A stretch of 64,000 nucleotides of DNA from positions 7,796,543 through 7,860,542 of the forward strand of contig JAFMSR010000007.1 of NCBI GenBank assembly GCA_022818135.1. Reading direction: 5' to 3'. The notes beneath the pieces are model-generated. The model ran no database searches. It was not told the origin of the DNA and worked only from the letters and a program-made list of their open reading frames with translations. Position numbers and translations under genes: made by a program. Shown here piece after piece: positions 32,079-44,517 of the stretch. The first letter of the stretch is position 1, and each line of letters opens with the position of its first letter. The stretch is from Saxidomus purpurata. Lineage: Eukaryota; Mollusca; Bivalvia; Venerida; Veneridae.

Positions 32079-33590
32079 TTAAAGTACTAAGACGTCCTGT
32101 GTCATCGTGCTACGGAGGTACATCTTGATGCGTCGCAGCGTGGAGAAAGACCTTTCACTTGTGGCATTGGTAGCAGGAATCACTAACAGGATTCTAACTA
32201 GTGTCACCACTTCTGAGAATAGTTCCCTAGCAGCAATTGCCAGTTGCCTAAGATAGCTGAATATGTCACAGAGAACCACTGTTGTATGGTCGCTGGTTTT
32301 GAAGTTAGTCCTTAACATATCCAGCTGTACATTCAGTCTTTCTTTGTCGGGATCAGAAGAGTAGAACTCACACATGGCGTCAAGCCCCACAGAATGTTCT
32401 TGTTGTTCTGACTGTGCCGATGAGGAGATCTTCAACGTTGCGGAAAACTCGGTAACCTGACTGATCAAACCTTTCCTAACGCTGGCCATTACAAGGTCCA
32501 CGGCTTCATAGTACCGGGTCCGGACACATCCTCTACCGTCACTGGGTGAGAACCATCACTTGTACCCTGCTTATACCGACGGGGCATTTTCCATTTCCGA
32601 GGAATAACTGGTTCGGAAACATCCAAAGACTGACTGACACTGTTTACTTTATCTCAGAATACACTGTAACCATCGTCACTGCGCATTTCCACCAGGGTGT
32701 CCAATGTTAGCTGGCCCATAGATGCCAATAGTGAGGCTTGCTGCAGAGCCTTGCTGAGGTTATCAGTGAAACGGAGGACCTGGTGCGCCAACATCACCCC
32801 ACACAGGTACTCCAACGAATTCATCTGGGCGGACACGCCGTGAACCCTCGCTTTGTTCTCGGGGTCTCTTGGGTCGTACTCGTCCCAGATGTCCTGCAGT
32901 TCCGTGTAGTTGTCGACCACGCTCTTCAGGCCTGAGGCATGGACCGTCCAACGAGTGGGTACAGCTTCCGGAACCCAGGGGTCTCAGGTGCCAGATCTTG
33001 TTTGAGACGTTCAAACAGACTGTCACGTTTTGGGGAGTACTTTATAAGTTTTGATATTTCGTGAGTAGTGTCCAGAGCGTAGCGCATTGTTTTTGACTGT
33101 CGTACAGTGTCACCAACAGCCAGTCAATTATCTTAGAGTCTTCTTCCCCTCTGAGCTTTAATAGCTGCACATGATTACTATCACTGTCATCACCACCACC
33201 TCTTAAAGCAAGGCCTTGGCGAGCAAGTCTTTGGTAACTTTGGGTATAGTGATTACTCTTTCTGTAGCCTCGCGATGGCACCCGGACAGTTCGTGACGTT
33301 TAAGCCGGGTTGTAGCGTCCTTCCAGTTTGAGTATCCCGCAACGAGGAATGCCTTGTCCAACGTTGATGTTGAAAGCTTGCCGTCCCGCTGAGCTACCAT
33401 ACAGACGTGACAGAATGCCAAATCACGGGACTCGTCTTAGTGAAGCCATGAGTAGGCTGCGAACCACGAGGCTTGGAATGACCTCTGAACTGGTTTTGTT
33501 TGGCCAAACGTACGCATAGGAAATTTACTTGATTTGGCTGATTTGGCTCTGGGGGTAGTGGACGTGTGTCGTTTGGACCCATATCAGACC
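32079..33590 (-). pseudogene. hAT-family (ZMYM1-like) transposase remnant
   Basis: On the minus strand in order. A TTF-type zinc finger region (FCHVCMVAQRDGKLS, GYSNWKDATTRLKRHE) lies at 33421-33203, then YQRLARQGLALRGG and LLKLRGEEDSKIIDWL (about 33240-33125). THEISKLIKYSPKRDSLFERL is near 33000-33070, VVDNYTELQDIWDEYDP at 32920-32654, and NATSERSFSTLRRIKMYLRS at 32501-32079 (hAT C-terminal dimerisation motif). Frameshifts separate the pieces. Most of the catalytic domain between SKIIDWL and the SPKRDSLF block is missing, so no active transposase can be made. Confidence 0.88.
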
Positions 33591-33599
33591 TAAACCGTA

Positions 33600-34735
33600 G
33601 AACTAAGCGATGAGTATAATTATGTATATAGCTATTGTTACTTTAAAAAAAGTACTGATGAAGATATCTGTGGTCAGAAATTATATAGCAACATCAAAAC
33701 GAAGCAATACAAGTGTCAAGTAATGCCAGCATGTAAGCTCATTTTCTAGTACAGCGCAGATTCAAAATTGTTAATCTTCTCAAAGAATAGCACCTGCTAT
33801 TTATTCAAATGTACAATACATGTACCGACGGTATATAAATTCTTCAGTTTACAGCTTACAGCTTACTGGCAAGTTGTGTAACTGTTCTGCTACGACCGGG
33901 CATTAGTTCTTACCTAGCTTTTCTGCAAGTTAACTGGAAATCTTCATCCGAAGATGACTACACCTAATAGTTTTATTTGGTGTACGAATGTTTTGGTCGT
34001 TTTTTTATGGGCGGTTGACCTGAACTTCTCCAATTAATTCTGTGCACGCGTTGCACTACATACATTATCTGTCTTTGTTTTATTCTCCGTACCTGTGCTT
34101 GTGAAACTGTTGCCTTAACTGGTGTACAAGGTACTTCAACACTACTGTCACCCAATGAACTGTTTTAGAACAGCTCACTAGTTAAAGCGAAAGTTTCAGG
34201 TCTGAGATTGGCAGATTTCTTCGGTGTCTGAGTTTCCGTGGGAATGGCATGACATTATTAACTGATCAGCTTTCGTAGTTGAAGAATATCTAGATCTAGG
34301 GTACCTACAAAACTGGATGCGTCCTGGTCGTCTATGGTTGTAGTTTAATCACTGCCAGTAACTTCTAGTTCAACACTCCAAGATTGCCCACTGTCCCTGG
34401 TCAAGAATCCAAGAGCGATGTAGTATAGTTGTATTCTGCTGGCTTCTCAAAGGTATAAATCAATCTAAGCAGATCAAAGCATGCCTGGTATTTTATGCTG
34501 TTCACATCTGTGCGCCACATTACTTCCGCTAAGTGGCCTGGCCCTTTGACTTGCTTGGGTCCCGTCATCTTTCTGAAGTAATCCTCCGCACTTTCAATAC
34601 GATTAGTATTCGCGAATATCTAATGTCCCATGTGACGAGACCTTTACACTGTTTTATAACTAAGTATTTATGTAGCACAGAGAAATGCATGTAGCCTAAT
34701 AGGCAATCAAAATATCGCTATAGATGGTGCTGCCA
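33600..34735. other. intergenic, no recognised gene
   Basis: A 60-codon minus frame at 33973-34155 ends in basic PPIKKRPKHS, but it has no neighbours that would make a gene; it could be hAT 5' sequence. Confidence 0.4.
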
Positions 34736-34739
34736 TTTT

Positions 34740-35300
34740 CTCATCCAATCAACTGATTCAGGGTTGCAGTTGACCGGTGTTCTGGAGGTCTGTCACACTA
34801 GTATGTCTTGCATAATAATTTCTGAACAATCTGATTGTGCCTTGCTGGTCAATTTCCAGCTGATGCATATTCCATGCCACACTTTTCCCCAAGTTTCTAG
34901 TTGAAGGAGATTACTTTGTAACCTTTGACAATCAGAAAAGGATATAAGTGCAAGGTGTGTATCACCAGCGAATAACCGCACCGGTAAGGTGACCGTGTCA
35001 GATTTGTCATTAGAGCAGAGGTACCCAGGACAGAACCCTGGGGGACCCCGGATTTAACAGGTACTTGATCAGGCGTGCAACCGTTAACCTCTACTGGCTG
35101 AGATCTACATATTAGAAAGGAGTCGACACTATTTTCTTGGAGTTTGAATAGTTATTTCGGGTAGTTGGCTTTGTCGAAGTCTTCACAAACTTAAGTAGGA
35201 CAAGGTCGGCTTGTTTTAATGAGGCGAGGTTTTTGTGTAGTTAATCTACTGGCCAAATGAGTCTCACAGGACGGTCTTTTATGGAACCAATGTTGTAGCT
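34740..35300 (-). pseudogene. Jockey-like LINE reverse transcriptase fragment
   Basis: Minus strand: KSGVPQGSVLGTSAL (about 35020-35070), then RLFAGDTHLALISFSDCQRL (34981-34793). These correspond to the reverse transcriptase blocks GVPQGSVLGP and FADDT, with the active-site ADD changed to AGD. Flanked by stops and frameshifts. Confidence 0.8.
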
Positions 35301-38250
35301 CATAGAGGATGTTGTGATTTGAGAAATATGTAGAAAGGCTAGATACAATTATGTGTTCTAGTAGTTTACATAGAAACAGTTTAGCGAGATGTGTCTGTAG
35401 TTTGCAGGGTGAGTTTCAGTGAGCTTTCAATCTCAATGAAGCTGATTAGAACATTATATTTTGGTATGTTAGCAGGCAGTAACATATACGGATATATATA
35501 TGTTTTTGACCAGAACAACGACATTACCTCATTTAATATGAGCTTATCTTTTTGAAAAGGGTTTTGCCTAAATTTGATGGGAATATTTCACTTGTGAGGT
35601 GGTCTTTGGTTAGCCAGTACTCAGTTCCTACCATCACGTGACATAATTATCTATTGGTGACTGTTACCCGTCATAACTGAAACAAAGAAAGGTTCGAAAA
35701 AAACATTGTCATGTTTTTTCTTCCTTTTTGACAGTTGCAGGTTCAGTTGTAAAGGAATCATGTTAATATCCACACATTCGTGTCCGGACTGTAACTTTGT
35801 CATGCATTTAAGGATTTTGAAATAACTAGGCAAAAATGTTCAGCACATCATGACAACATGTCGCATACAACACCCATGACCCTATCTTAAGGTCAATGTC
35901 ACACTAAGAGTTTAAAAGTAATGAAATGCTGTTTACATGGTCACTCTGTCGTGCATGGAAGGATTTTAAAATTACAGGGCACAATCGTTGAGCACATAGA
36001 CATGGACATGGACACATACTGTGAGACACCTCTTTCGGGGAAATTGTCACTAATGAGGGACCGCTCTTGTTTGTTACAAGCTTGTTTGTCTGTTTTGCGT
36101 CTACTAATTAATCTTTAATAATTATAATGCTCAAATTGTTACTTAAAGCTGCTCGCTATAAGATTTTGGTAAAAATATAAAGTTCTTGAAACTATATGAA
36201 AATAACGTATCTTAGAACATATAGTCATATAAAAAGGCTTCAGTATAAATTCCTGTCGCGTTTATCTCTAAATTAAAAAAAAATACGCTACCAAATTCGT
36301 TTGCAACGCTTTTGAAATTACAATAAAAACATATAGTGTAGCGGTGCCGTGTAACCGACATTTACAATCGATTTCTGCTAATTCCTACCTAGTTTTTTGC
36401 TAATATTTTGATTCTAGAATTTAGTTTTATATTTATGTATTAGTATGTCAACGATAACTGAGAGCGAGCAGCTTTAATAGATTTATTTTACATTGTTTTC
36501 AATTTGTTTTTGCAAAGTTCACAGCTAGTGATAGCTCCGCTTTCCCATAACATCCATCGAATTTTGTATATTTATTTCGAGGCACATTTAAGTCCGGACT
36601 TTTGTATTTCACAGACTTTGCAAAAGTATTCGGATAGTTTTCAAGAGTTTTGATAAAATAGATTAAAGACAAACTGTTATACTACCTTTCAAAATGGCCA
36701 CATTGTGTTATAGCCAAGAAAGCACCGAAACACGATAAATGCCTTAAAACAAAACATAAACCAGTTTAACTTAATTATTCCTGTTATTGACAAATACGAA
36801 TTAAGATGAATGATTATAACCAAAAAGGTGGATTTTTATTTTTAACTAGGATTTTCTCTGTATTCAATGTGAATGGAACTGTTCTACAGATTCATATGTT
36901 TTGCTTATAACTATGTCAATATTCATTATTTGATAAGTATACATCATTGATTAATGTTTTATATAAAATTAAGATCGTAACATAGAACGCATCTTCGGTA
37001 CCAAGGTTATTCGTACCATTCATGAATATTATTTTCCGTAATAGACCGTGGGTTCCGACGATGCATTGAACGGTAATATCACTATAAATAAATCTTAGAT
37101 AAATTGTTAGATTAGGATACTGCAAGATTACATATCAAATTAGGAAAATGCAAATCAAAGTATTAGATTTTAAAGCATTTTAAAAGAAATATGTTGTGCA
37201 ATTAGACAGCAGACATATAGTGCAATAGTGTTGTAAAATATAACTTATAACTATTATAAAGGGGAAATTCACACAAACTTGTCATTTCAAGCAAATATCA
37301 TGGCTTAAGCTCTTCAAGTAAAACATCTAAGCATGTTTGATATGTTTAAATAGCTTTAGTAATTCAAATACTTTAAAGTCCCAGAACTACATTAACAAGT
37401 AGCTCTTATTTTAACTAGACAGATGTCTTACCGGCGGAAATGACCTTTATTTGAACCAAATACATTCATAACTTTACTTTTAATCGAACAAAATGTTAGA
37501 AACATAGTGAAAAAGCGACTTAAATACAAAAGAAATGAATGTGTCAACATCATTTTAGAGTGAATAGAACATGATTATATCATTATCCTATCAGTATATT
37601 TATTTTACAATATCAGTAAATTAAAAGAGATCCTGGGAACCTGGCCGAATCCGGAAATATCAGAACATGATTACCAATAATTCAATCTATTGTTTCATCA
37701 TTTCTATTTTATCGGCTCTGTGGCGTATGCTCCATGTGTTGTTATCGTGATGTTTACAATTGTTGCACTTAATAAACACATTTCCATTGTATAGTTTTAC
37801 ATTTGAACTGCACAACAGTAGGTACTTTGTCCACTGTTTTTTTCCTCATAATCCCACTATCATATATTTCTGTGATTGGTTTTCTATCGGCTTAAATGCT
37901 AGCAAGTGACATGCTTGATGATGTCTTTGATTCATTTGATTTGTTTTATTTCATTATATAGTCTTAGAGAAAGATTCAAAATAAGCAAACATGAGACTTA
38001 TACGAATTGTTCCAACCTACCAATGAAATGGAAAAACTCTGCCTAAATTTGTTCATAAGGAATGTCAATTTGGCAAAGAATGCAGTACGTAAACCATAAC
38101 ACAAATGGGAGATATAATTATGACTTATATTGGGGCGCTTTCTTGAGATATTAAAACTGTACAATTAAGTACAGAATAGATCAGAATATTAAAGAGAACA
38201 TTAATGGTTCGCATCCATCAAGAAACTGTTTAAACGTGAGTTAGCTAAAG
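35301..38250. other. AT-rich intergenic region, nothing recognised
   Basis: No exon, RNA gene or repeat family identified; short open frames only. Confidence 0.5.
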
Positions 38251-38255
38251 CTTAA

Positions 38256-38261
38256 TTTATT
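38256..38261 (-). promoter_or_regulatory. candidate polyadenylation signal of the lectin gene
   Basis: AATAAA on the minus strand 56 bases after the stop codon at 38317. Confidence 0.5.
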
Positions 38262-38316
38262 AATATGTGTTTTAAATATCAAAATACTGTTATAAGGTTC
38301 TGTAACTTGCTGTAAT

Positions 38317-39117
38317 TTATTTGCATTCACACAGTGCAATTACTGAATCACCACTCACGTTGCATTTATAATCTGCAAGCTTGAAATTGTACATCGGAAT
38401 CATTATAACACATTCGGTATCTGAGCCTGGTTTTGAAAAATACCCAGGTTTACCATGACGCCAGAGACCAGAATGTATGGTTTTGTTGTCGTCAAGCCAG
38501 ACAAAATCATTTATATCTGTATTTAATCTAGCAGACACCCAAAATCCTTTCAAATTTTCAAAACCTCCCATTCTGGTATGTATCATCCGTTCAAGAGCAT
38601 CAACAGTTCTTTGATCTTTTGGCGAGGCTAGCCTGCCACCACTTCTGATACACTGGTCTGTAGCATTGTCCCAGCTGTTGGTGCTATTCTTAGCCATTTT
38701 GAAATACATGTTTACTGCAGGTAAGTAGGTAAATCCTGAACATTTGACAGCGGCGCACACAGTTTGTGATGGGGTCGAAATATTTGAATCTTTTTCTTCA
38801 GCATTGTAGAAATATGATGTTCCTAGCTGTGTTACCATATAAGTGTTATTGCCTGTAGGATCTGCCTCGAACTTTGTTGCGTGGTGATGACAAGTGCGTA
38901 AACCCTTGTTGAAGAAAAATGACTTACAATTTTCATGTCTCGAACACCTACTTGCGCAAGTGATTAATGTTATGCCTGTAACAGTATCCAATAAGCATTT
39001 ATCTGTTACGAGGTCTGTGAATTGGTTGTTCTTCGTCCATGTCGAATCCAACTGTAGGGCATACACACATAACATAATACCGAACGCAGAATTTAATAAA
39101 AATTTTATGACAGGCAT
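38317..39117 (-). CDS. secreted PAN/apple-like plus C-type lectin-like domain protein, intronless
   Basis: A single open frame of 266 aa. Residues 1-22 form a signal peptide (hydrophobic FGIMLCVYALQL). Residues about 40-95 are a PAN/apple-like module with regularly spaced Cys (CASRCSRHENCKSFFFNKGL, then CHHH). Residues about 125-265 form a C-type lectin-like domain (CSGFTYLP, WDNATDQCIRSGGRLASPKD, GFWVSARLN, LADYKCNVSGD, ALCEC) with the usual Cys frame. The EPN/QPD and WND sugar/calcium motifs are not visible (HGKPGY and LADYKC instead), so calcium-dependent sugar binding is doubtful. A TATA box 35 bases before the ATG and a nearby AATAAA suggest a short, single-exon transcript. Such proteins usually act in recognition, adhesion or mucus in bivalves; the ligand is unknown. 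Confidence 0.88.
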   Translation of the reverse strand: MPVIKFLLNSAFGIMLCVYALQLDSTWTKNNQFTDLVTDKCLLDTVTGITLITCASRCSRHENCKSFFFNKGLRTCHHHATKFEADPTGNNTYMVTQLGTSYFYNAEEKDSNISTPSQTVCAAVKCSGFTYLPAVNMYFKMAKNSTNSWDNATDQCIRSGGRLASPKDQRTVDALERMIHTRMGGFENLKGFWVSARLNTDINDFVWLDDNKTIHSGLWRHGKPGYFSKPGSDTECVIMIPMYNFKLADYKCNVSGDSVIALCECK

Positions 39118-39151
39118 TTTGCTGAGAAATGATCGGACAACGTCTGCGTTT

Positions 39152-39160
39152 CTTTATATA
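39152..39160 (-). promoter_or_regulatory. TATA box of the lectin gene
   Basis: ATATAAAGA on the minus strand, 35-43 bases upstream of the ATG at 39117. This implies a very short 5' leader. Confidence 0.65.
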
Positions 39161-39534
39161 ACAGAATTTCAACAATTATTGTTGACAGGTGTTTCGAACA
39201 TGTTCTAAGATTATAGCAACAGACAAACAATATTGGCATCTGCCTAAGATAACAAAAGCCGGCCAAGAATGAGGAAAAGCAAGGTTACCAAAGGATTTCC
39301 AAATGCGGAAACATATTGATGCACTGTCACAATGTTTAATTAGTCCGGGAAATAAGGATTTGAAAATTGTCATGACAGAAACAAAATCAATAAAAGCAGC
39401 AATTATAAACTAGTTTAGGAAACATCGGATACATGAGATTAATTTCAGATTTTATTTGGTATAAACATAGTCTATTTCAACAATTTGTACATAGCAAGGT
39501 TTAAGATATACAATACAATACCCAAATACATGGC

Positions 39535-40034
39535 NNNNNNNNNNNNNNNNNNNNNNNNNNNNNNNNNNNNNNNNNNNNNNNNNNNNNNNNNNNNNNNNNN
39601 NNNNNNNNNNNNNNNNNNNNNNNNNNNNNNNNNNNNNNNNNNNNNNNNNNNNNNNNNNNNNNNNNNNNNNNNNNNNNNNNNNNNNNNNNNNNNNNNNNNN
39701 NNNNNNNNNNNNNNNNNNNNNNNNNNNNNNNNNNNNNNNNNNNNNNNNNNNNNNNNNNNNNNNNNNNNNNNNNNNNNNNNNNNNNNNNNNNNNNNNNNNN
39801 NNNNNNNNNNNNNNNNNNNNNNNNNNNNNNNNNNNNNNNNNNNNNNNNNNNNNNNNNNNNNNNNNNNNNNNNNNNNNNNNNNNNNNNNNNNNNNNNNNNN
39901 NNNNNNNNNNNNNNNNNNNNNNNNNNNNNNNNNNNNNNNNNNNNNNNNNNNNNNNNNNNNNNNNNNNNNNNNNNNNNNNNNNNNNNNNNNNNNNNNNNNN
40001 NNNNNNNNNNNNNNNNNNNNNNNNNNNNNNNNNN
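39535..40034. other. assembly gap of 500 N
   Basis: Exactly 500 undetermined bases; the size is probably nominal. Any open frame drawn through it is meaningless. Confidence 0.99.
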
Positions 40035-40063
40035 AAAGCCTTGATTAGTTAAAAATGAACGTA

Positions 40064-40230
40064 TTAAATTATTTGGTGATCGTTTTTAAGATAAGCGTCA
40101 CACAAAGCGAGAGCGAGAGTCAACAAACAATTTCTTTCCTCTTCGTTTTGAAGAGTCAATATAAAGTTGCTTTTAAAGAAAACGGATAGTAAGTTTAAGA
40201 CCTTCCGTGACAATTTCGCCAGCAGACACC
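40064..40230 (-). CDS. possible last exon of the GBP gene
   Basis: Acceptor TTCGATAG at 40231-32, then a frame KLSRKVLNLLSVFFKSN ... to a stop at 40064. The phase (one carried base) fits the candidate exon at 40304-40372. No family resemblance is evident, so this is tentative. Confidence 0.25.
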
Positions 40231-40303
40231 CTATCGAACGACACACGAAAAAACACTTGCGATATCAGTTATCTCTTTTATACAGGAACAAATGTTCAAG
40301 TAC

Positions 40304-40372
40304 CTTTCTTTTCCAATTTTGCCGAAGTTATATCATCTTTTATGATTTTCTCTTCCAACGGTTTGATTTCTT
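40304..40372 (-). CDS. possible GBP coiled-tail exon
   Basis: 69 nt between GTTTTTAG and AAAG|GTACTT. The frame EEIKPLEEKIIKDDITSAKL is a charged helix of the kind found in GBP tails. Its phase (1) does not follow directly from the exon ending at 44296 (phase 0), so another exon would be needed between them. Confidence 0.3.
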
Positions 40373-40399
40373 CTAAAAACCCATACCAAGTACGTATAG

Positions 40400-41796
40400 T
40401 CTGAAAAGTAAAATGAAAGCAAAAAGAAAACCAACGAGATTGACTTATAAACATATCTTAACATATCGAATTTCCAATTTTAACAATAGTTGTAATCTCA
40501 ATCTGATATCTCTATAGCTTTATTTACTCTGTAAAAGATTTAGCAACTAACGTTTGAGAAATGTTTGTTGACGTAACAAGAAAAGACAATCAGATATCAT
40601 TTCACAGCTGATTCCAATGTCATAAATATTGTCCTTTGTGGTACAATATTAGGGATACGCGGCTTAATATCTCAAAGCTGATGCCAACGAGTTCGAAATT
40701 ATGATTAGTTACTTCGCCCAATTTATATATATATATATATTGGAAACGTCCCTCTTAATTATTTCTTTGTGTAAAAGCAATTACAATCTTACTTTTCATG
40801 CAATGGCGGTCTCAAATTGAAGACACTAAGTTAGGTTAGTTGTTTGGCTAAGTGTTAGTGTAAGCACAAAATACTGATATATTATGTGATACAATATGAA
40901 GACTTGAAACTATCACGTTTTTCATATATTCGTTTGGACATATTGTATCGAGCACAACCTTGACCCTTAAACTGTCCTTGTAATAAGATATATGCACTTT
41001 TATCGGATACAGTCCTTTAATTAGCTTAATTTAATTAAGTACATGTAGAAACCCTGAATCCGATTCCAACTACACAATATAATGCAACATAGTATTCCAA
41101 TAAGCAAATCATTTATTATATAATAAACGTTTTGAAAGAGTCATTTGAGTTGATAAGATTGGGATTTATTAAAAGTTTTACCAGGCTTACACACATGACC
41201 ATTTAAAAGTGATTCAAAAAATATTCACTGTCCGTGATCTGCGACACTATTTCAATCAAGTTACAAACACGCATTCTTTGAACAATGTAAAATGAGGCGA
41301 ACAATTGCAGTTTCAACAGGCTGATGAAATGTTCCCATCGGGCTTCAAAAATAGCTTTTTAAAAACTTGTCTCTGAAATGTCGAGAAAATACATTTTGCC
41401 ATTAAAAAAACCCCACTAATACATGTAGTTTGGGAGCTCTAAAACAGTTCAAATTCATCGAAAATAGACAAATAGTTATAAGAAAACGGAAACGAAGATG
41501 CAGAAAGGTATAGTTAGTTGGCAAGAATTCACATTATTACAAAAAAAATATGGGAACTGAAAGTCCATGAAAATTTGCTCTGACAATCTTAAAAACATGT
41601 TTTCGGTGAATTTCACCTTGTTTGAAATAGGTTAAAGTGTCTCAAGATTACTCTTATTCATTTATTTAATTATTAATGTTCTATTGTTAAACATTGAAAG
41701 ATAATGGAAACTGTTTAAAATAAACCATTTCTCAAAACGTAACCTTTTGGAAGTCCGATCGGAAAATTTTATCAGACTGTTAAATATGGTGTTCAA
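40400..41796. other. intergenic or intronic, nothing recognised
   Basis: AT-rich with a (TA)n run near 40726-40740; no exon found. It may lie within the GBP gene if the 40.1-40.4 kb exons are real. Confidence 0.4.
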
Positions 41797-42736
41797 TTAG
41801 GGCCGTGGCCTTCTCTCCTGTAATTCAGTGGGCAATAACGCGAACTAACGATGGAAACACGTCGTTAATCGTCAGCCTGACTTTGCATATCGTCAAATTG
41901 TAACTTTGCGCTATGCGTATCGCAATCGTGAATTCGCGTATCACCATAGTGACTTCATATATCGCTTTGCCGTCACGTATGCGTGTACTAGATGCTAGCA
42001 AAGATGGAACATTAGTAAATTTAGAATTTCGACTCGTCTTATTCACAATGAGATACAATGTAGAACGAGTTTGCAATAAATACTAAATTGTTGTAGTAAG
42101 AAATGATAAGTTCATTACATGTATATTTAAAATGGTAATTTAAAACATAATTAAATTAAAACATCCGTTTTAACAGTTTTTATGTTTACGTAAACATCGT
42201 TCCTGGGAAGGACCAGTACTAGACCCCTATCTTCTGTATAAATAATTATAGAAAGACATGATCGGTAGTGGCGACCAAACACATGGCTCTAATTTCAAGT
42301 CAGCAACGACGAAGAAGATCAATAATCTAACTACAGTTGTAGTAATATTCTGCTTCATCACTTGTTATATAATTGGGTACTTAAATTTGTAAATGCTCAC
42401 TTTTCACGATGTATGCCTTAAGGGTGAAGTCATGTCCCGCAACATTTTTTGAACAGTATACATGCATCTTCCAATTTGTTCGTGCAAAATGTGATGTGTG
42501 CAACAGAGATGACTGCTTAAAATGGGCTTCATTCCCAACATTTATAAATAATACCACTAACCGTGTTCTGTTCAAATGCTGAGCGTAAACACAAGCTTAC
42601 GATACCCGACTTTACGATGGCGATACACGATGTTTTTCCAATGCAACTTCGCGTATCACCATCTTAACTTCGCGCATCGTCATCGTTACTTCGCATTCGC
42701 GCTACTCAATAACTAGAGAGAAAACTATGGCCCTAA
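41797..42736. mobile_element. MITE with TTAGGGCC inverted ends and CGATAC-type subterminal repeats
   Basis: Left end TTAGGGCCGTGGCCTTCTCT and right end, read inward on the minus strand, TTAGGGCCATAGTTTTCTCT. Both ends then carry repeated variants of CGCGAAGTTACGATGG and GCGTATCGC. 940 bp without a transposase frame. No clear target duplication. Confidence 0.75.
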
Positions 42737-44290
42737 CGGAACACCGCAGTTCAATGCGTAGTTACAATGACTTGAAATATTGCACCTGCCGAAACAAATA
42801 CATAGTGTGTTGAAAACAAAAATGTGATTGTCTGCGAAATGGTTAGTTTAAAAGTTCAATGGAAAAAGGACATACGGACAAAATATTCGGAAAATCAACA
42901 TTTTTATTTACTTTAAACATACGATATTTTGATATTTACATTTGAAAAACCATGACCTTCAGATACACAATAACAATAGGTTGAATACGTGCCGCTTCAG
43001 ATTATGAATAAAATGACGCCACTCACCATATCTTTACCTCAAAACTTACTTCAATTCATACGGACAGTAACTTTTTTTTGCACGCATCATATAATACCTT
43101 TTTCGTATATACAATGTTAAGTGAATACTTCGCGTGATCTTTCCAGGATATGTTTTTTGTGCTGTTTATTTAGGAAGTAGGATTTGCTTTTGCATGATAT
43201 ACTGGTTTCTAGTGGTTAGTATGTCATGGTGTGGAGTTTATATTCGTTGTAATGTAAACTCCAAAGCTGAATGCCTGAGTGATTAAATACGAATCATCTG
43301 AACGACAAACAGTCATATACTTACCGGTAAATCACGTAAAATATATTTTTCATTCTAATACGTTTAGTTGGAAATAAATATGGAATTAATTTATTACACA
43401 AAGCTGAGTAATGTTTAATGTCGCCAGACAACTGAAAACATACTGGCTGTTGCCAAAACTTAATTGCCGATTTTTTCAAGTATTGCATTTAAATGTTTTT
43501 AAAGAAGTATAGTTTATAGTGACAACATATTTTACAAAGACCAGCTCAAATATTTTTAGTGAAATATCAGCATTTATTCGTCTGACTTTTAGTGGCAAGG
43601 CGCTTATGTAGTCGGGTTAAAAGTTTAAAACGTTGATGACGTCATATGTGCAACATAAAGCGCAGACCATGTCCTGCGTAATTTTTAGCATCGCATATAT
43701 TTTAGATATACCAAAACTATATTTAGAGCAGTATTCAAAGAGAATAACTTAGTTTTTGTGAATAAATAATGACAATTCAATTGACATTGCATTTTAAACA
43801 CGAAGTCCACCAATGTACATGCAATTATGTTTCAATACGATTTTCAAAAGCTGAAGATAGTTCCGACCATCTAAAGTGCTAAACAGTATTGTATATCTCG
43901 CGCAAATTCTTATTTGTTAACATGAGACGAAATGGCAGCAGTGCTACAATGCAGATCTTACAATAATAATTTCTTCCTTGTTGAATATACTAAATGTCCG
44001 TTGGTCCTTTTTTACACAACGCAAGTCATTATCTTTTGATATAAATAGACTTAAATGACATTATCTATATCTATAGATCAAACCACTGGCATAAATTATA
44101 AATATTAAGCCACACATTTTAGTCATACTTAATATACCGGTATTGGCTCTTCTTATAGGCCAAACATTTTAACTGGTAGGCTATCTGTGACATCTGAATA
44201 TGTATGTCAATACAGAAAGAGAGATCAATCGCATTCAAGACAGATCGACATATACAAATCTATGTCTTTAAAACTACAAGTTCTTTCAAA
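42737..44290. other. AT-rich sequence, nothing recognised
   Basis: No exon, RNA gene or repeat found; intronic if the GBP gene extends to 40.1 kb. Confidence 0.45.
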
Positions 44291-44295
44291 CATAC

Positions 44296-44517
44296 CTCAT
44301 TCTCTTCATATCCTCTAAGATAATTGAAGAAAATCTTTCTCAGAATTTCAATATCCCGTTGAAACTGTGTGTATCCACCTGGTTCTGCATAAACGCCCTT
44401 CTCAATCTTTGCTTTAATAGATTCTCGGCAAGACTGTTGCAATTTATCATCACACATTTTCCTAACTTTCTTTGTATTTTCTCCTTTTATTTTGTTCCAA
44501 AAGCTATTCATTTCCAT
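44296..44517 (-). CDS. GBP exon: helical domain, second part
   Basis: 222 nt, phase 0/0, acceptor TTCCTTGCAAG, donor AATGAG|GTATGT. The frame has SFWNKIKGENTKKVRKMCDD, then KIEKGVYAEPGGYTQFQRD. The G-x-Y-x-x-PGGY motif is characteristic of GBP helical domains. Confidence 0.85.

Noticed and set aside
39485..40048. 187-codon open frame crossing the N run
   Set aside because: Almost all residues are undetermined; it exists only because N codons contain no stop.
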